Notes: generated by a model not told the origin, from the sequence alone. Shown: positions 1 to 7,228, counted from the stretch's first letter. The stretch: 11,709 bases of DNA from Thermoplasmata archaeon (GCA_021799755.1 JAJYZU010000023.1:1-11709); one strand, 5' to 3'. Numbers and translations are program-made.

Positions 1-13
1 CCGAAATACATTG

Positions 14-37
14 TTTAAATTACGAAGTGATTTTACC
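14..37 (+). promoter_or_regulatory. Candidate TATA elements upstream of the pirin gene
   Basis: Two A/T-rich candidates precede the GTG at 61. TTTAAAT at 14-20 would place the transcript start near 43 and give a short leader. ATTTTA around 30-35 is centred about 28 bases before the GTG and would fit a leaderless transcript. The sequence alone does not decide between them. Confidence 0.35.
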
Positions 38-60
38 TGTCAGAAAGAAATTCCTATAAA

Positions 61-963
61 GTGCCACTTGCGGAAACCCCGGGCCATGAAACTTCAGACG
101 GTGCCGGGGTTAAATTGAGAAGAATGTTCGGCGGTCCATCGACAACAACACTGACCGATCCCTTCCTGCTGCTGGATCATTTTGGATCTGCAAACAGATC
201 TGATTATATAGCAGGTTTTCCCTGGCATCCCCATCGCGGAATCGAGACGGTGACCTATCTGGCTGATGGAAAGGTTGTCCATGAGGACAGCACCGGCAAT
301 AAAGGGGTTATCTATCCCGGAGATATACAGTGGATGACCGCAGGAAGTGGTATTTACCATCAGGAAATGCCACAGCCACTTGAGCCCACCGATAAGGAAG
401 CTTTACTTCGATCCTCGGGAGTGAAGGATAATGTAGCCGGTTTTCAGCTTTGGATCAACCTTCCCGCATCATCCAAGATGAAGCAGCCTGTGTACAGGGG
501 GATAAAAGGGTCTTCTGTGGACGAGGTGTCCACCGGATCAGGAGCAAGCGTCAAGGTGGTCGCAGGAAATTTCATGGATGCATCAGGAAAATTGGATTAT
601 CCGTCCGCTGTTGATCCGATGTACCTGGAGGTAAGAATGGAAAAGCATTCCACCATCGAAATACCGATAAAATCCGGCTATACAAGTATTATTTACGCAT
701 TTTCCGGATCAGGAACCATCCTTGGACCCGAGAGATCCGTGGAAGCGGGCAGACTTATCATATTCTCCGGTGAGGGAGACAAGGTAGGCGTATCAACAAA
801 TGACAGCGGATTCAGATTCCTGCTCCTTTCGGGAAAGCCCCTTAAGGAAAGCATACAGTGGTACGGTCCCATAGTCATGAACACCGAGGAACAAATCGAG
901 CAGGCTTTCAGGGAATTGAGAAATGGAACATTCATAAAGGACAAAAATCCTGTCTTTCAGTGA
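61..963 (+). CDS. Pirin-family cupin protein
   Basis: A 300-residue pirin-like protein with two cupin barrels. The N-terminal barrel carries the family's metal-binding set at nearly the spacing of human pirin: His56 and His58 in WHPHRGIETVTY, and His100 and Glu102 in the conserved segment around WMTAGSGIYHQEMP. The DPFLLLDHF motif (residues 33-41) is also typical. The C-terminal half (about 180-285) fits the second, degenerate cupin. Pirins bind iron; some act as quercetin dioxygenases and others as redox-sensing regulators, so the activity here is not assignable. The start is GTG: the frame is open back to a TGA at 28-30, and no ATG, GTG or TTG lies between that stop and position 61. No Shine-Dalgarno is visible. 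The gene converges on cobO with 11 bases between the stops. The family call is secure; the exact start is less so. Confidence 0.93.
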   Translation: MPLAETPGHETSDGAGVKLRRMFGGPSTTTLTDPFLLLDHFGSANRSDYIAGFPWHPHRGIETVTYLADGKVVHEDSTGNKGVIYPGDIQWMTAGSGIYHQEMPQPLEPTDKEALLRSSGVKDNVAGFQLWINLPASSKMKQPVYRGIKGSSVDEVSTGSGASVKVVAGNFMDASGKLDYPSAVDPMYLEVRMEKHSTIEIPIKSGYTSIIYAFSGSGTILGPERSVEAGRLIIFSGEGDKVGVSTNDSGFRFLLLSGKPLKESIQWYGPIVMNTEEQIEQAFRELRNGTFIKDKNPVFQ

Positions 964-974
964 GAAATTGTCCT

Positions 975-1562
975 TCAGAAATCTATTCCCTTTCTGGCAA
1001 GGATACCTTTCTGGTATGGATGCTTGATCTCCACCATCTCGGTCACCAGGGAAGCCCTTGAGATTATTTCCGGATCCACCTTTCTTCCCGTGAAGACAAG
1101 TTCAACCTGCCTGGGCTTAGATTCTATCATCTCGATCACCCTTTTCAGTTCAATGAGACGATAGTAGATTGCCACATTTATCTCGTCAAGAATTATGATG
1201 TCCCATTTGCCGTCCTTCATTTCTTCCATGACATTATCCATCAGGTTGTTTGCCATATCCACATAATCCTGCGGAGGATGTCCCTTCGGATAGAGCCGCA
1301 CGTTCTTCACCTTTTCCCTGTCAGCCTGTGGAATATCCTCCTCCCATGCAATGAAGTAGGGTTTCCCCACATATCTGACCTCTATGGTGTCAGGCATCTT
1401 CCTGCTGGAAATATTTTCCCCATATCTTCCCATCTTCATGAACTGAACTATGAGAGTCTTGAACCCCCACCCGGATGCCCTGAATGCAAGACCAAAAGCT
1501 GCGGTCGTCTTTCCCTTCCCTGATCCTGTGTAAACCTCAACAATTCCCTCCCTGAGCTTCAT
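975..1562 (-). CDS. cobO: Cob(I)yrinic acid a,c-diamide / cob(I)alamin adenosyltransferase (CobO/BtuR type)
   Basis: Transfers the 5'-deoxyadenosyl group of ATP to a reduced corrinoid, making the upper ligand of coenzyme B12. The 195-residue product has the family's P-loop GSGKGKTT (residues 13-20), a Walker B-like WDIIILDEIN (120-129, acidic pair Asp126-Glu127), VFTGR near residue 156 and the C-terminal signature HPYQKGILARKGIDF. Length is normal for the family (CobA/CobO/BtuR, PF02572). I chose the ATG at 1562; a TTG at 1568 would add two residues, but ATG fits the family N-terminus and has an AGGA about seven bases ahead. The gene is convergent with the pirin gene and divergent from nep1. 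No other B12 gene is in the window, so it may serve salvage or a distant pathway. A palindrome in its promoter suggests regulation. Confidence 0.95.
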   Translation of the reverse strand: MKLREGIVEVYTGSGKGKTTAAFGLAFRASGWGFKTLIVQFMKMGRYGENISSRKMPDTIEVRYVGKPYFIAWEEDIPQADREKVKNVRLYPKGHPPQDYVDMANNLMDNVMEEMKDGKWDIIILDEINVAIYYRLIELKRVIEMIESKPRQVELVFTGRKVDPEIISRASLVTEMVEIKHPYQKGILARKGIDF

Positions 1563-1575
1563 TTGCAATCCTGAT

Positions 1576-1589
1576 CAGGGTAATCCCTG
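1576..1589. promoter_or_regulatory. Palindrome between the cobO TATA box and start codon
   Basis: CAGGG-TAAT-CCCTG is a perfect inverted repeat with 5-base arms and a 4-base spacer, partly overlapping a second palindrome CTGATCAG at 1571-1578. It lies just downstream of the candidate cobO TATA box, close to the predicted transcript start, where archaeal repressors often bind. An operator role is inference; no binding protein is identified. Confidence 0.4.
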
Positions 1590-1594
1590 TGGTC

Positions 1595-1602
1595 TAATAA
1601 TT
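1595..1602 (-). promoter_or_regulatory. Candidate TATA box for cobO
   Basis: AATTATTA read on the minus strand, centred about 36 bases before the cobO ATG. With the usual archaeal spacing of about 25 bases, transcription would begin near 1573, leaving a leader of roughly ten bases. Confidence 0.45.
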
Positions 1603-1645
1603 GATTGCCATGGACCTTTTTAATCCTCAGGGGGGACGCGTCACA

Positions 1646-1653
1646 TTTTTTAT
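1646..1653 (+). promoter_or_regulatory. TATA box of nep1, leaderless arrangement
   Basis: TTTTTATT centred about 24 bases before the GTG start at 1674. This is the spacing expected when transcription starts at or next to the start codon. No Shine-Dalgarno sequence precedes the gene, which agrees with a leaderless mRNA. Confidence 0.6.
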
Positions 1654-1673
1654 TGTTGTGGCATTAAGGTTCT

Positions 1674-2342
1674 GTGCTCAACATTGTGATAGCTGATGCG
1701 GAACTTGAACTGATTCCTGAGGTGATGGTGGGCGACTACTCAATCAGGAAAATTGCCAAGGAGAGGGGAAAGAAAGCATCGGAGATGATTCTGGATTCAA
1801 ATTACATGCATGGTGCTATTGCCAGATCTTTTCCGGGAATGGAAAACAGGTTTGGAAGACCGGACATAATATATATTCTGCTGAATGTCGCTCAGGAATC
1901 GATCCTCAACAGGGAAGGACTCCTGAGGGTTTATGTTCACACAAAAAATGATCTTGTCATCAGTATCAATCCACTCACGAGAATTTCAAAATCCTACAAC
2001 CGGTTTATCGGACTCATGGAGGATGTATTCCGGAAGAGAATCATAGTTTCGGACGAAAATACCCTCCTGTCAGTTGCGAAGATGGATCTAATGTCTCTGG
2101 TTGCAAGTCTTGGAAACAAAAGGGTGATCACCATGTGGCCCAAGGGTGAGTTCGTCCGCGCATCGGATCTTTTCAACGCAAAGGAGGATGCCACGGTCAT
2201 AATAGGGGGATTTTCCGAGGGGGATTTTCGATCCAGAGTAAGCGACCTGGGAATGAAGGTGTCAATATATCCAAACGAGCTGACAATCTGGACAGTTGCG
2301 TCAGAAATCATCGTTAACTATGAACGTGTTTTCCTTTCCTGA
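1674..2342 (+). CDS. nep1: Nep1/Emg1, rRNA pseudouridine N1-methyltransferase
   Basis: A SPOUT-class methyltransferase that methylates N1 of a pseudouridine in the small-subunit rRNA decoding region, using S-adenosylmethionine, and takes part in 30S assembly. At 222 residues it has the normal archaeal length. Family landmarks appear in order: the N-terminal strand IVIADAELELIPE (4-16), LDSNYMH (40-46), RPDIIYILL (62-70), RVYVHTKNDLVI (85-96), the substrate-binding stretch TRISKSYNRFIGLME (102-116), and the trefoil-knot segments IIGGFSEGDF (176-185) and YPNELTIWTVASEII (199-213). GTG is used as the start because the Nep1 N-terminus begins exactly here and a TATA box is correctly spaced. The nearby uS15 gene also concerns the small subunit. 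Confidence 0.95.
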   Translation: MLNIVIADAELELIPEVMVGDYSIRKIAKERGKKASEMILDSNYMHGAIARSFPGMENRFGRPDIIYILLNVAQESILNREGLLRVYVHTKNDLVISINPLTRISKSYNRFIGLMEDVFRKRIIVSDENTLLSVAKMDLMSLVASLGNKRVITMWPKGEFVRASDLFNAKEDATVIIGGFSEGDFRSRVSDLGMKVSIYPNELTIWTVASEIIVNYERVFLS

Positions 2343-2403
2343 TGGAATCCTCTGGCTGAAAACTCCGCTTCATTAGGGAAAATAGGAGAACCTAGCAAAA
2401 AGT

Positions 2404-2440
2404 AAATTAATAGTGTTGAAATCACGCTTGGTACGGAAGG
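2404..2440 (+). promoter_or_regulatory. Promoter and Shine-Dalgarno site for the uS15-recJ unit
   Basis: AAATTAATA at 2404-2412 is a good archaeal TATA box, predicting a transcript start near 2433. GGAAGG at 2435-2440 lies six bases before the ATG at 2447. Unlike most genes here, uS15 thus appears to have a short leader with a ribosome binding site, as is common for ribosomal protein genes. Confidence 0.55.
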
Positions 2441-2446
2441 TATTAC

Positions 2447-2884
2447 ATGGCACGAATGCATACTCGCAAGAGGGGAAAGTCAGGTTCAAGTAAAGATTAC
2501 GATGAAGATCCAAAGAAATACTTAATACTGTCAGATGAAGAGATTAAAAACCTTGTCATTTCACTGAACAAGGAAGGACTCACCAGATCACAGATAGGGA
2601 TCAGGCTGAGGGACCAGCATGCAGTTGCCGGAACAAAGGCTGTTCTTGGCAAAAAGATTGGGACCATTTTAAGAGAAAGCGGTGCGGGTCTGCCCATACC
2701 GGAGGATCTTAACAGCCTTATTCAGAGATACAAGAATGTGAGGAAACATCTCGCTATGAACAAGAAGGACATGGCTAACCAGAGAAAATCACAGTTGATA
2801 ATGAGCAAGATACTGCGTCTGGTCAGATACTATAAGTCAAACAATTACATTGCAAGCAACTGGAGCCTAGAAAAAGTGCTCTGA
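2447..2884 (+). CDS. rps15: 30S ribosomal protein uS15 (S15P/S13e)
   Basis: A 145-residue archaeal/eukaryotic-type S15. It opens with the near-invariant MARMHTRKRGKSGSSK and has the extra N-terminal domain (about residues 1-60, containing LTRSQIGIRLRDQHAV) that bacterial S15 lacks. The C-terminal helical S15 core follows (about 70-145), rich in Lys/Arg, with RKSQLIMSKILRLVRYYKSN matching the rRNA-binding helices. It binds the central domain of 16S rRNA early in 30S assembly. Its TGA at 2882-2884 is followed immediately by the ATG of the DHH nuclease, so the two genes are almost certainly one transcript and may be translationally coupled. S15 next to a RecJ-like gene is a known archaeal arrangement. 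Confidence 0.97.
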   Translation: MARMHTRKRGKSGSSKDYDEDPKKYLILSDEEIKNLVISLNKEGLTRSQIGIRLRDQHAVAGTKAVLGKKIGTILRESGAGLPIPEDLNSLIQRYKNVRKHLAMNKKDMANQRKSQLIMSKILRLVRYYKSNNYIASNWSLEKVL

Positions 2885-4234
2885 ATGACTCTAGAAGAAC
2901 TCATTTCTGAAGACTTTTTTGGAGAGTTGATGAAGGCGAGGGACTTCATCGAAAGGAACGATACTTTCAGAGTGATCTCACATTATGACGGGGATGGCAC
3001 AAGTTCAGCTATAATCCTTCTCAAGATGCTTCTGAGAAAGGAAAAGAGATTCCATCTTGGCTACATCAAGAACCTTGGCGGAGACAGCTTCAGGGAAAGG
3101 ATGAATGAAGAGCGCGATCTTCCTACAATAATTGTAGATGCCGGATCTGACCAGGCTAAATTTGTACCCGATTTTGAGAATCTGCTGATCCTTGATCATC
3201 ACTTCTACCAGAAGACCGATATCAAGGGACTTAACATAAATGCCAGAGATTTCGGGGTTAACGGAACCAGGGAAGCCTGTGGATCCACAATGGCCTACAT
3301 GACTGCCATTGCACTGGATGAGAATAACAGGGACCTGTTTCCGTTCTTCCTTTCAGGCGTAATAGCCGATAAGCAGGACATTGGCGGCGTGAGCGGGCTC
3401 AACAGGATCATATATGATGCGTATGGATCAAGGTACCAGAGCATTCACACAATAAATCTTGAAGGGGAGAATCTGCTGGATGCTCTCTCCTATTCCACCG
3501 ACCCTTTTTTTAACAACATCTCCGGAAACAGGGAAAATTCCAGAAAGCTCCTGCAGAGGCTTCAGATAGATTTAGAAAAAAGGCCTCTTGATCTCACGGA
3601 AGATGAAAAGAGGAAACTTGCGGCAGAACTGTCCCTGGCAATGTTGAAGCAGGGGGTTGGCAGCGAGGCGATGAAATACCTCGAGACCGATCTGCTGAAA
3701 TTTCCGGGGCTTGATTTTTCGTCCAAGGAGATCAGTTCAATCATCGACGGCAACAGCAAGATTGGTAAGAACTCAATCTCTGTGGAATACTTTCTCGGAA
3801 ATAACAGGCTCAAGAAGGAATGCATCGATAACTGGAAGATATTCAAAAGCAAACTCATCGACTATTCATACAGGGCTTACAAGGAGCTTTTTGAAGAATC
3901 ACACCTGAGATATTTCTATGCCCCTGAATCAGAGATGGCAGGTTCCATCAGCGGACTGATGATGCTCTACCTGGTGCCACAGGATAAACCGCTGATTGGA
4001 TTCAGCGTAAGCGACGGAACCGCCAAGGTCTCCGGAAGGGGAACCAGGAGACAGGTGGAGCATGGTCTGAATCTTTCCGTGGTTATGAAAAATGCCGCCC
4101 AGGCAAACGGTGGCGATGGCGGAGGACATGACATAGCGGCAGGTGCTGTTATTCCAAATGAGAAGGTAAAATCGTTTGTGGATATGGCCAATTCAATAGT
4201 AAGGGAACAGCTTTCCGTTGTTCAAACAACGTGA
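2885..4234 (+). CDS. recJ: RecJ/GAN-like DHH-DHHA1 family nuclease
   Basis: A 449-residue DHH-superfamily phosphoesterase of the archaeal RecJ/GAN group, manganese-dependent exonucleases acting on single-stranded nucleic acid; some members associate with the GINS/CMG replication complex. The metal-binding motifs are intact: HYDGDG (His33, Asp35, Asp37), DAGSDQ (Asp85) and the name-giving LDHH (Asp104-His105-His106), followed by SGVIADKQDIGG. The C-terminal DHHA1 substrate-binding domain ends with GGDGGGHDIAAGA from residue 409 (His415). The middle (about 190-340) is less conserved and probably helical. It has no Shine-Dalgarno and begins directly after the uS15 stop. Its last 13 bases overlap the convergent hydrolase gene. 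Activity as exonuclease, RNase or Cdc45-like partner cannot be settled here, but catalytic residues argue for an active enzyme. Confidence 0.92.
   Translation: MTLEELISEDFFGELMKARDFIERNDTFRVISHYDGDGTSSAIILLKMLLRKEKRFHLGYIKNLGGDSFRERMNEERDLPTIIVDAGSDQAKFVPDFENLLILDHHFYQKTDIKGLNINARDFGVNGTREACGSTMAYMTAIALDENNRDLFPFFLSGVIADKQDIGGVSGLNRIIYDAYGSRYQSIHTINLEGENLLDALSYSTDPFFNNISGNRENSRKLLQRLQIDLEKRPLDLTEDEKRKLAAELSLAMLKQGVGSEAMKYLETDLLKFPGLDFSSKEISSIIDGNSKIGKNSISVEYFLGNNRLKKECIDNWKIFKSKLIDYSYRAYKELFEESHLRYFYAPESEMAGSISGLMMLYLVPQDKPLIGFSVSDGTAKVSGRGTRRQVEHGLNLSVVMKNAAQANGGDGGGHDIAAGAVIPNEKVKSFVDMANSIVREQLSVVQTT
4217..4230. terminator. Small hairpin across the convergent stops of recJ and the hydrolase
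   Basis: GTTGT-TCAA-ACAAC forms a perfect 5-base stem with a 4-base loop. It sits where recJ (stop 4232-4234) and the opposite-strand hydrolase (stop 4222-4224) overlap. No strong T-tract follows on either side, so a terminator role is only a weak possibility. Confidence 0.2.
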
Positions 4235-5019
4235 TCTCCTATCCATCCTGATATGTCCTCTAAAACTTCGTTCCTGTTGACCTCATTGTGGATCTCATGG
4301 TACATCCCCTGATAGATCTTCTTCTGTTTATCGCCGGATTTTATTCTCTCAAATGCTTCCAGGGTGGCACTCACAGGAACCACTCTGTCCTCCGAACCAT
4401 GAAGCATAAGGATAGGAGTGGTGATGTTCTGCATTCGGTTCCATATGGATCTGGAACCGGAATAAAGTTCATAGACCAGCTTCACTGTGGGATTCTTCAG
4501 TACCAGCGGATCGCTAACATATGCCTCGTAAATTTCCTTCACATGTGTAAGGTTCTCCGGCTTTATGGGTAATTTTATCCTTGATCTGGGTGATAACGCG
4601 TTCATCATGCCAAGCAGAAATTTTGTGAATGCATTTGCCTCCATCCTGGTAGCAGGCCCGCTGGTGATTGCGCAGCACACATCAGAACCATACCGCGACA
4701 GATAATCAAGCACTATCAGCCCTCCCATGCTGTGCCCATAAATGACGGTCCTTGCAGGGCTGCCATCCTGGGTGAACCTTTTTGCAAAGTCATGCGTGTC
4801 ATCGACGAAATCGCTGAAATTACTGATGTATCCCTTATCATTCCCGGTAGCTGTTTTGCCGTGCCCTCTCAGATCGTACATATAGAACGAATAACCCTGT
4901 GACACCATGAACTCTGCCAGCTCACCGTATCTCGCAGAATGTTCTGCGAAGCCATGAACTCCAATTATGTTTGCCTTTGGATTTTCAGCCTCCCACGCGC
5001 GATAATAAAATGGAGACAA
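4222..5019 (-). CDS. Alpha/beta hydrolase, monoacylglycerol-lipase-like (5' end uncertain)
   Basis: A serine hydrolase of the monoglyceride lipase/lysophospholipase type (Hydrolase_4 group), expected to cleave ester bonds of lipid-like substrates. Visible residues, numbered from the TTG at 5019: oxyanion region HGFAEHS (22-28), YDLRGHG (48-54), nucleophile elbow GHSMGG with Ser97, Asp211 in LHGSEDRVV, and His241 in GMYHEIHNE, giving a complete triad. There is no signal peptide or membrane segment. Upstream of the TTG the same frame encodes EGTISLRSG, which fits the usual N-terminal strand of this family, but it meets a stop at 5068-5070 without any ATG, GTG or TTG. An ATG at 5071-5069 lies one base out of frame. 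Either the TTG is used, or a single-base insertion has split the gene's start. The family call is firm, the substrate unknown. Confidence 0.88.
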   Translation of the reverse strand: MSPFYYRAWEAENPKANIIGVHGFAEHSARYGELAEFMVSQGYSFYMYDLRGHGKTATGNDKGYISNFSDFVDDTHDFAKRFTQDGSPARTVIYGHSMGGLIVLDYLSRYGSDVCCAITSGPATRMEANAFTKFLLGMMNALSPRSRIKLPIKPENLTHVKEIYEAYVSDPLVLKNPTVKLVYELYSGSRSIWNRMQNITTPILMLHGSEDRVVPVSATLEAFERIKSGDKQKKIYQGMYHEIHNEVNRNEVLEDISGWIGDHVV

Positions 5020-5094
5020 ACCGGATCGCAGACTGATTGTTCCTTCAGTGTATTTTGTCGTGTAACTTCATGATTCTGCCAGAAATAAATCTTT

Positions 5095-5805
5095 TCAGAT
5101 GAGAATCTCTCCCTCTGGAATCGTTATGTTGCTGAATAATTCTGCAGCCTTTCTGGTGAGATCCAGTGATTCAGTGGTAAGGTGCACCGGGATAAGTTTT
5201 CTGGATTGCGATTCTTTCATCACCCGCATCACGTCGCTGTAAGTGGAATGTTTCCAAAATGCCGCATCTTCCTTCCTGTCATCGGTGTAAGTCATCTCAT
5301 GAAAGAGGAAATCGACCTTCTCTGCACCCTTCACAACGTTTTCAGAGTATGCTGTGTCACCGCTGTAAAACAACGTAATATTTCCACTCTCGATTCTGTA
5401 GCCGTTATCCTCGATGAGATGGTTGGCCCTGAACGGTATAATGTCGTCCACCGGAGAATCCTCGTAATACTGTGTGTTGATCTCGAATGCTTCCGGTGTT
5501 TTTACATCCATTAGGAGACTTTCTGTGTTTCCCTTTATACCTTTTGGACCTGCAATGATCAGTGGTTCGCTGGATTTGTATATAGCCCTGTACCACAAAA
5601 GCTCCGCGAGTCCAACATAATGGTCCAGGTGCATGTGGGTTATTGCAACAGTTTTTATGGAAAGGGGATCAAAATGAAGATCAAGCAGTGCCTCCAATGT
5701 ATGAGGGCCACACTCTACGAGTGTCTCACCATCTATGATGATAGATGCGGTTCTCTCCCCTCTTATGGTGTTGGAACTCCACCTTCCAAGGAAATCAATC
5801 TTCAT
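5095..5805 (-). CDS. RNase Z-like metallo-beta-lactamase fold hydrolase
   Basis: A 236-residue metal-dependent hydrolase with the RNase Z/ElaC-like set of zinc ligands: THMHLDH (His57, His59, Asp61, His62), His129 in RANHLIEDNGYRI, Asp150 in YSGDT, and His208 in IPVHLT. The segments HEMTY (169-173) and KHSTYSDV (185-192) resemble the HEATF and HST motifs of tRNase Z. It is much shorter than true tRNase Z (about 300 residues), and the long flexible arm that clamps tRNA is not evident, so tRNA 3' processing should not be assumed. The ATG at 5805 fits the family N-terminus (KIDFLG). The gene follows the MFS stop by 18 bases; AATAAAT at that stop might serve as its own TATA box. Its substrate is unknown. 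Confidence 0.88.
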   Translation of the reverse strand: MKIDFLGRWSSNTIRGERTASIIIDGETLVECGPHTLEALLDLHFDPLSIKTVAITHMHLDHYVGLAELLWYRAIYKSSEPLIIAGPKGIKGNTESLLMDVKTPEAFEINTQYYEDSPVDDIIPFRANHLIEDNGYRIESGNITLFYSGDTAYSENVVKGAEKVDFLFHEMTYTDDRKEDAAFWKHSTYSDVMRVMKESQSRKLIPVHLTTESLDLTRKAAELFSNITIPEGEILI

Positions 5806-5823
5806 TGAATGACACTCTGTGAT

Positions 5824-7194
5824 TTATTCCCCGGTTATCTCCTCGAGTGCTTTACCCTTGGTTTCTATTCCAAGGAATAGTGTGACCAGCAATCCCAGCA
5901 CGGAGAATGCAAAGAAGAAGAACAGGCCAAGTCCGAGCCCAGATACGCTGACAAGTATCGGGAAAACTGTCAGTCCCAGTATTGCGCCAATCCTGCTGAA
6001 TGAAGTACCGAATCCCTGTCCTGTAGCTCTAAGGGAAGTGGGGAAAATCTCCTGGGGGTAGACAAAATCTGTGCCTCCGGGCCCCAGTGTCTGAGTGACT
6101 TCGAACACAATGAACATTGCCAGAATTGCTGCTGCCACATAACCGAAGGAAAACGCCGATTTAGGCACAGCAAAGGCTATGATCGAGAGAATGAGCAGAC
6201 TAACAGACATACCTGCAAAGCCGATGATCGTGATCATCTTTCTTCCCAGTCTGTCTATAAGGGCTATGCAGAGGAAACTACCCACGACAGCGAACAGGGC
6301 AAATATGGCCGAACCGAGGATTGCATTGCTCTTGCTAAGACCAAATATACCGAGAATGGTAGGATTGAAGAGACCAATTCCGTAGAAGGCCACATCATAG
6401 GAAAACCAGAACACCGCCACAAACACTGTTGCCCTGATATACTTAGGGGAAAATAGATCCCTGATGGAAGTTTTCTTCTCCCTGACCATCAGTGTGTCAG
6501 ACTTACCGGAAACCTGCTTCTCGACTGCCTCAGCCTCCTTCAGCTTCCCGGCATTTGCAAGCCACCTTGCGGATTCAGGAACTGACCATCTGAAGATGAG
6601 AACAAGTACAGCAGGTATGATGCCTATCGCAAACATCCATCTCCACGAATTTATCCCTGTTGGAAGAAGCGCAAATCCAATGAAGTAGGCCACGGCAGAT
6701 CCAATCCACCAGGCGGAAACGTTGACAGCGAGCAATCTGCCTCTGGTTTTTTTGGGGGAAAATTCTGAGATTATGGTTGTACTGATCGCATAATCTGCTC
6801 CTATCGCAACACCAAGGACGAGTCTGAAGATGAAAAGTGATGTGAAATTGAAAGATGCAAAGGCAATCAACGCAGTGAAGACTGCGAATATGACCATGTC
6901 CCACAGGTACATGAACTTCCTGCCCTTCAAATCTGTTATGTAACCAAAGAGAACTGCCCCGACCAGCATTCCAATCGTCGTGGATGCCGCCATCAATCCC
7001 TTTCCGAGGGGATTGTTGACGTATGAATAAGCGGATATAGACGAAATTATCGTCAGGGCCACCGCAATGATAGAAATATCATAACCATCAAGAAAAACTC
7101 CTGCAGCGGAAAGTGTGGTAATTCTATAATGAATACCTTTTGTTTTTGCATTGTCCAGCGCAGAGTAAGTCGATTCACCAGTCTGATCTGACAT
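5824..7194 (-). CDS. MFS transporter, sugar/phosphate-symporter-like (12 membrane segments)
   Basis: A 456-residue major facilitator protein, probably a proton-coupled uptake system in the cytoplasmic membrane. It starts with about 25 soluble residues, then membrane segments begin with GVFLDGYDISIIAVAL (Asp36, Asp39). Signatures are DLKGRK (88-93) after helix 2, RLVLGVAIGADYAISTTI (124-141), RGR (151-153), VPESARWL (205-212) before the central loop (about 213-250), the second-half repeat DRLGRK (314-319), and YPQEIFPTSLRATG near the C-terminus. These are typical of the Sugar_tr family. GADYAISTTIISE and WFSYDVAFYGIGLF also recall the phosphate:H+ symporter (PHS) branch, so sugar is not the only candidate and the substrate stays open. 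The ATG at 7194 has a TATA box 22-28 bases upstream. It leads the possible MFS-MBL-hydrolase unit. Confidence 0.92.
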   Translation of the reverse strand: MSDQTGESTYSALDNAKTKGIHYRITTLSAAGVFLDGYDISIIAVALTIISSISAYSYVNNPLGKGLMAASTTIGMLVGAVLFGYITDLKGRKFMYLWDMVIFAVFTALIAFASFNFTSLFIFRLVLGVAIGADYAISTTIISEFSPKKTRGRLLAVNVSAWWIGSAVAYFIGFALLPTGINSWRWMFAIGIIPAVLVLIFRWSVPESARWLANAGKLKEAEAVEKQVSGKSDTLMVREKKTSIRDLFSPKYIRATVFVAVFWFSYDVAFYGIGLFNPTILGIFGLSKSNAILGSAIFALFAVVGSFLCIALIDRLGRKMITIIGFAGMSVSLLILSIIAFAVPKSAFSFGYVAAAILAMFIVFEVTQTLGPGGTDFVYPQEIFPTSLRATGQGFGTSFSRIGAILGLTVFPILVSVSGLGLGLFFFFAFSVLGLLVTLFLGIETKGKALEEITGE

Positions 7195-7215
7195 AGTCTA
7201 TTAACTGTGCTCTGC

Positions 7216-7222
7216 ATATTAA
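7216..7222 (-). promoter_or_regulatory. TATA box of the MFS transporter gene
   Basis: TTAATAT on the minus strand, 22-28 bases before the ATG at 7194, preceded by a run of A. The spacing predicts a transcript that starts at or within a few bases of the ATG. No Shine-Dalgarno sequence is visible. Confidence 0.55.
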
Positions 7223-7228
7223 TTTTTT

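Noticed and set aside
858..1061. Plus-strand 67-codon ORF bridging the ends of the pirin and cobO genes
   Set aside because: It is a shadow of two solid convergent genes with no promoter, ribosome site or protein motif of its own.
5405..5596. Minus-strand 63-codon ORF inside the MBL gene
   Set aside because: It lies wholly within a well-supported gene in another frame and shows no recognisable protein features.
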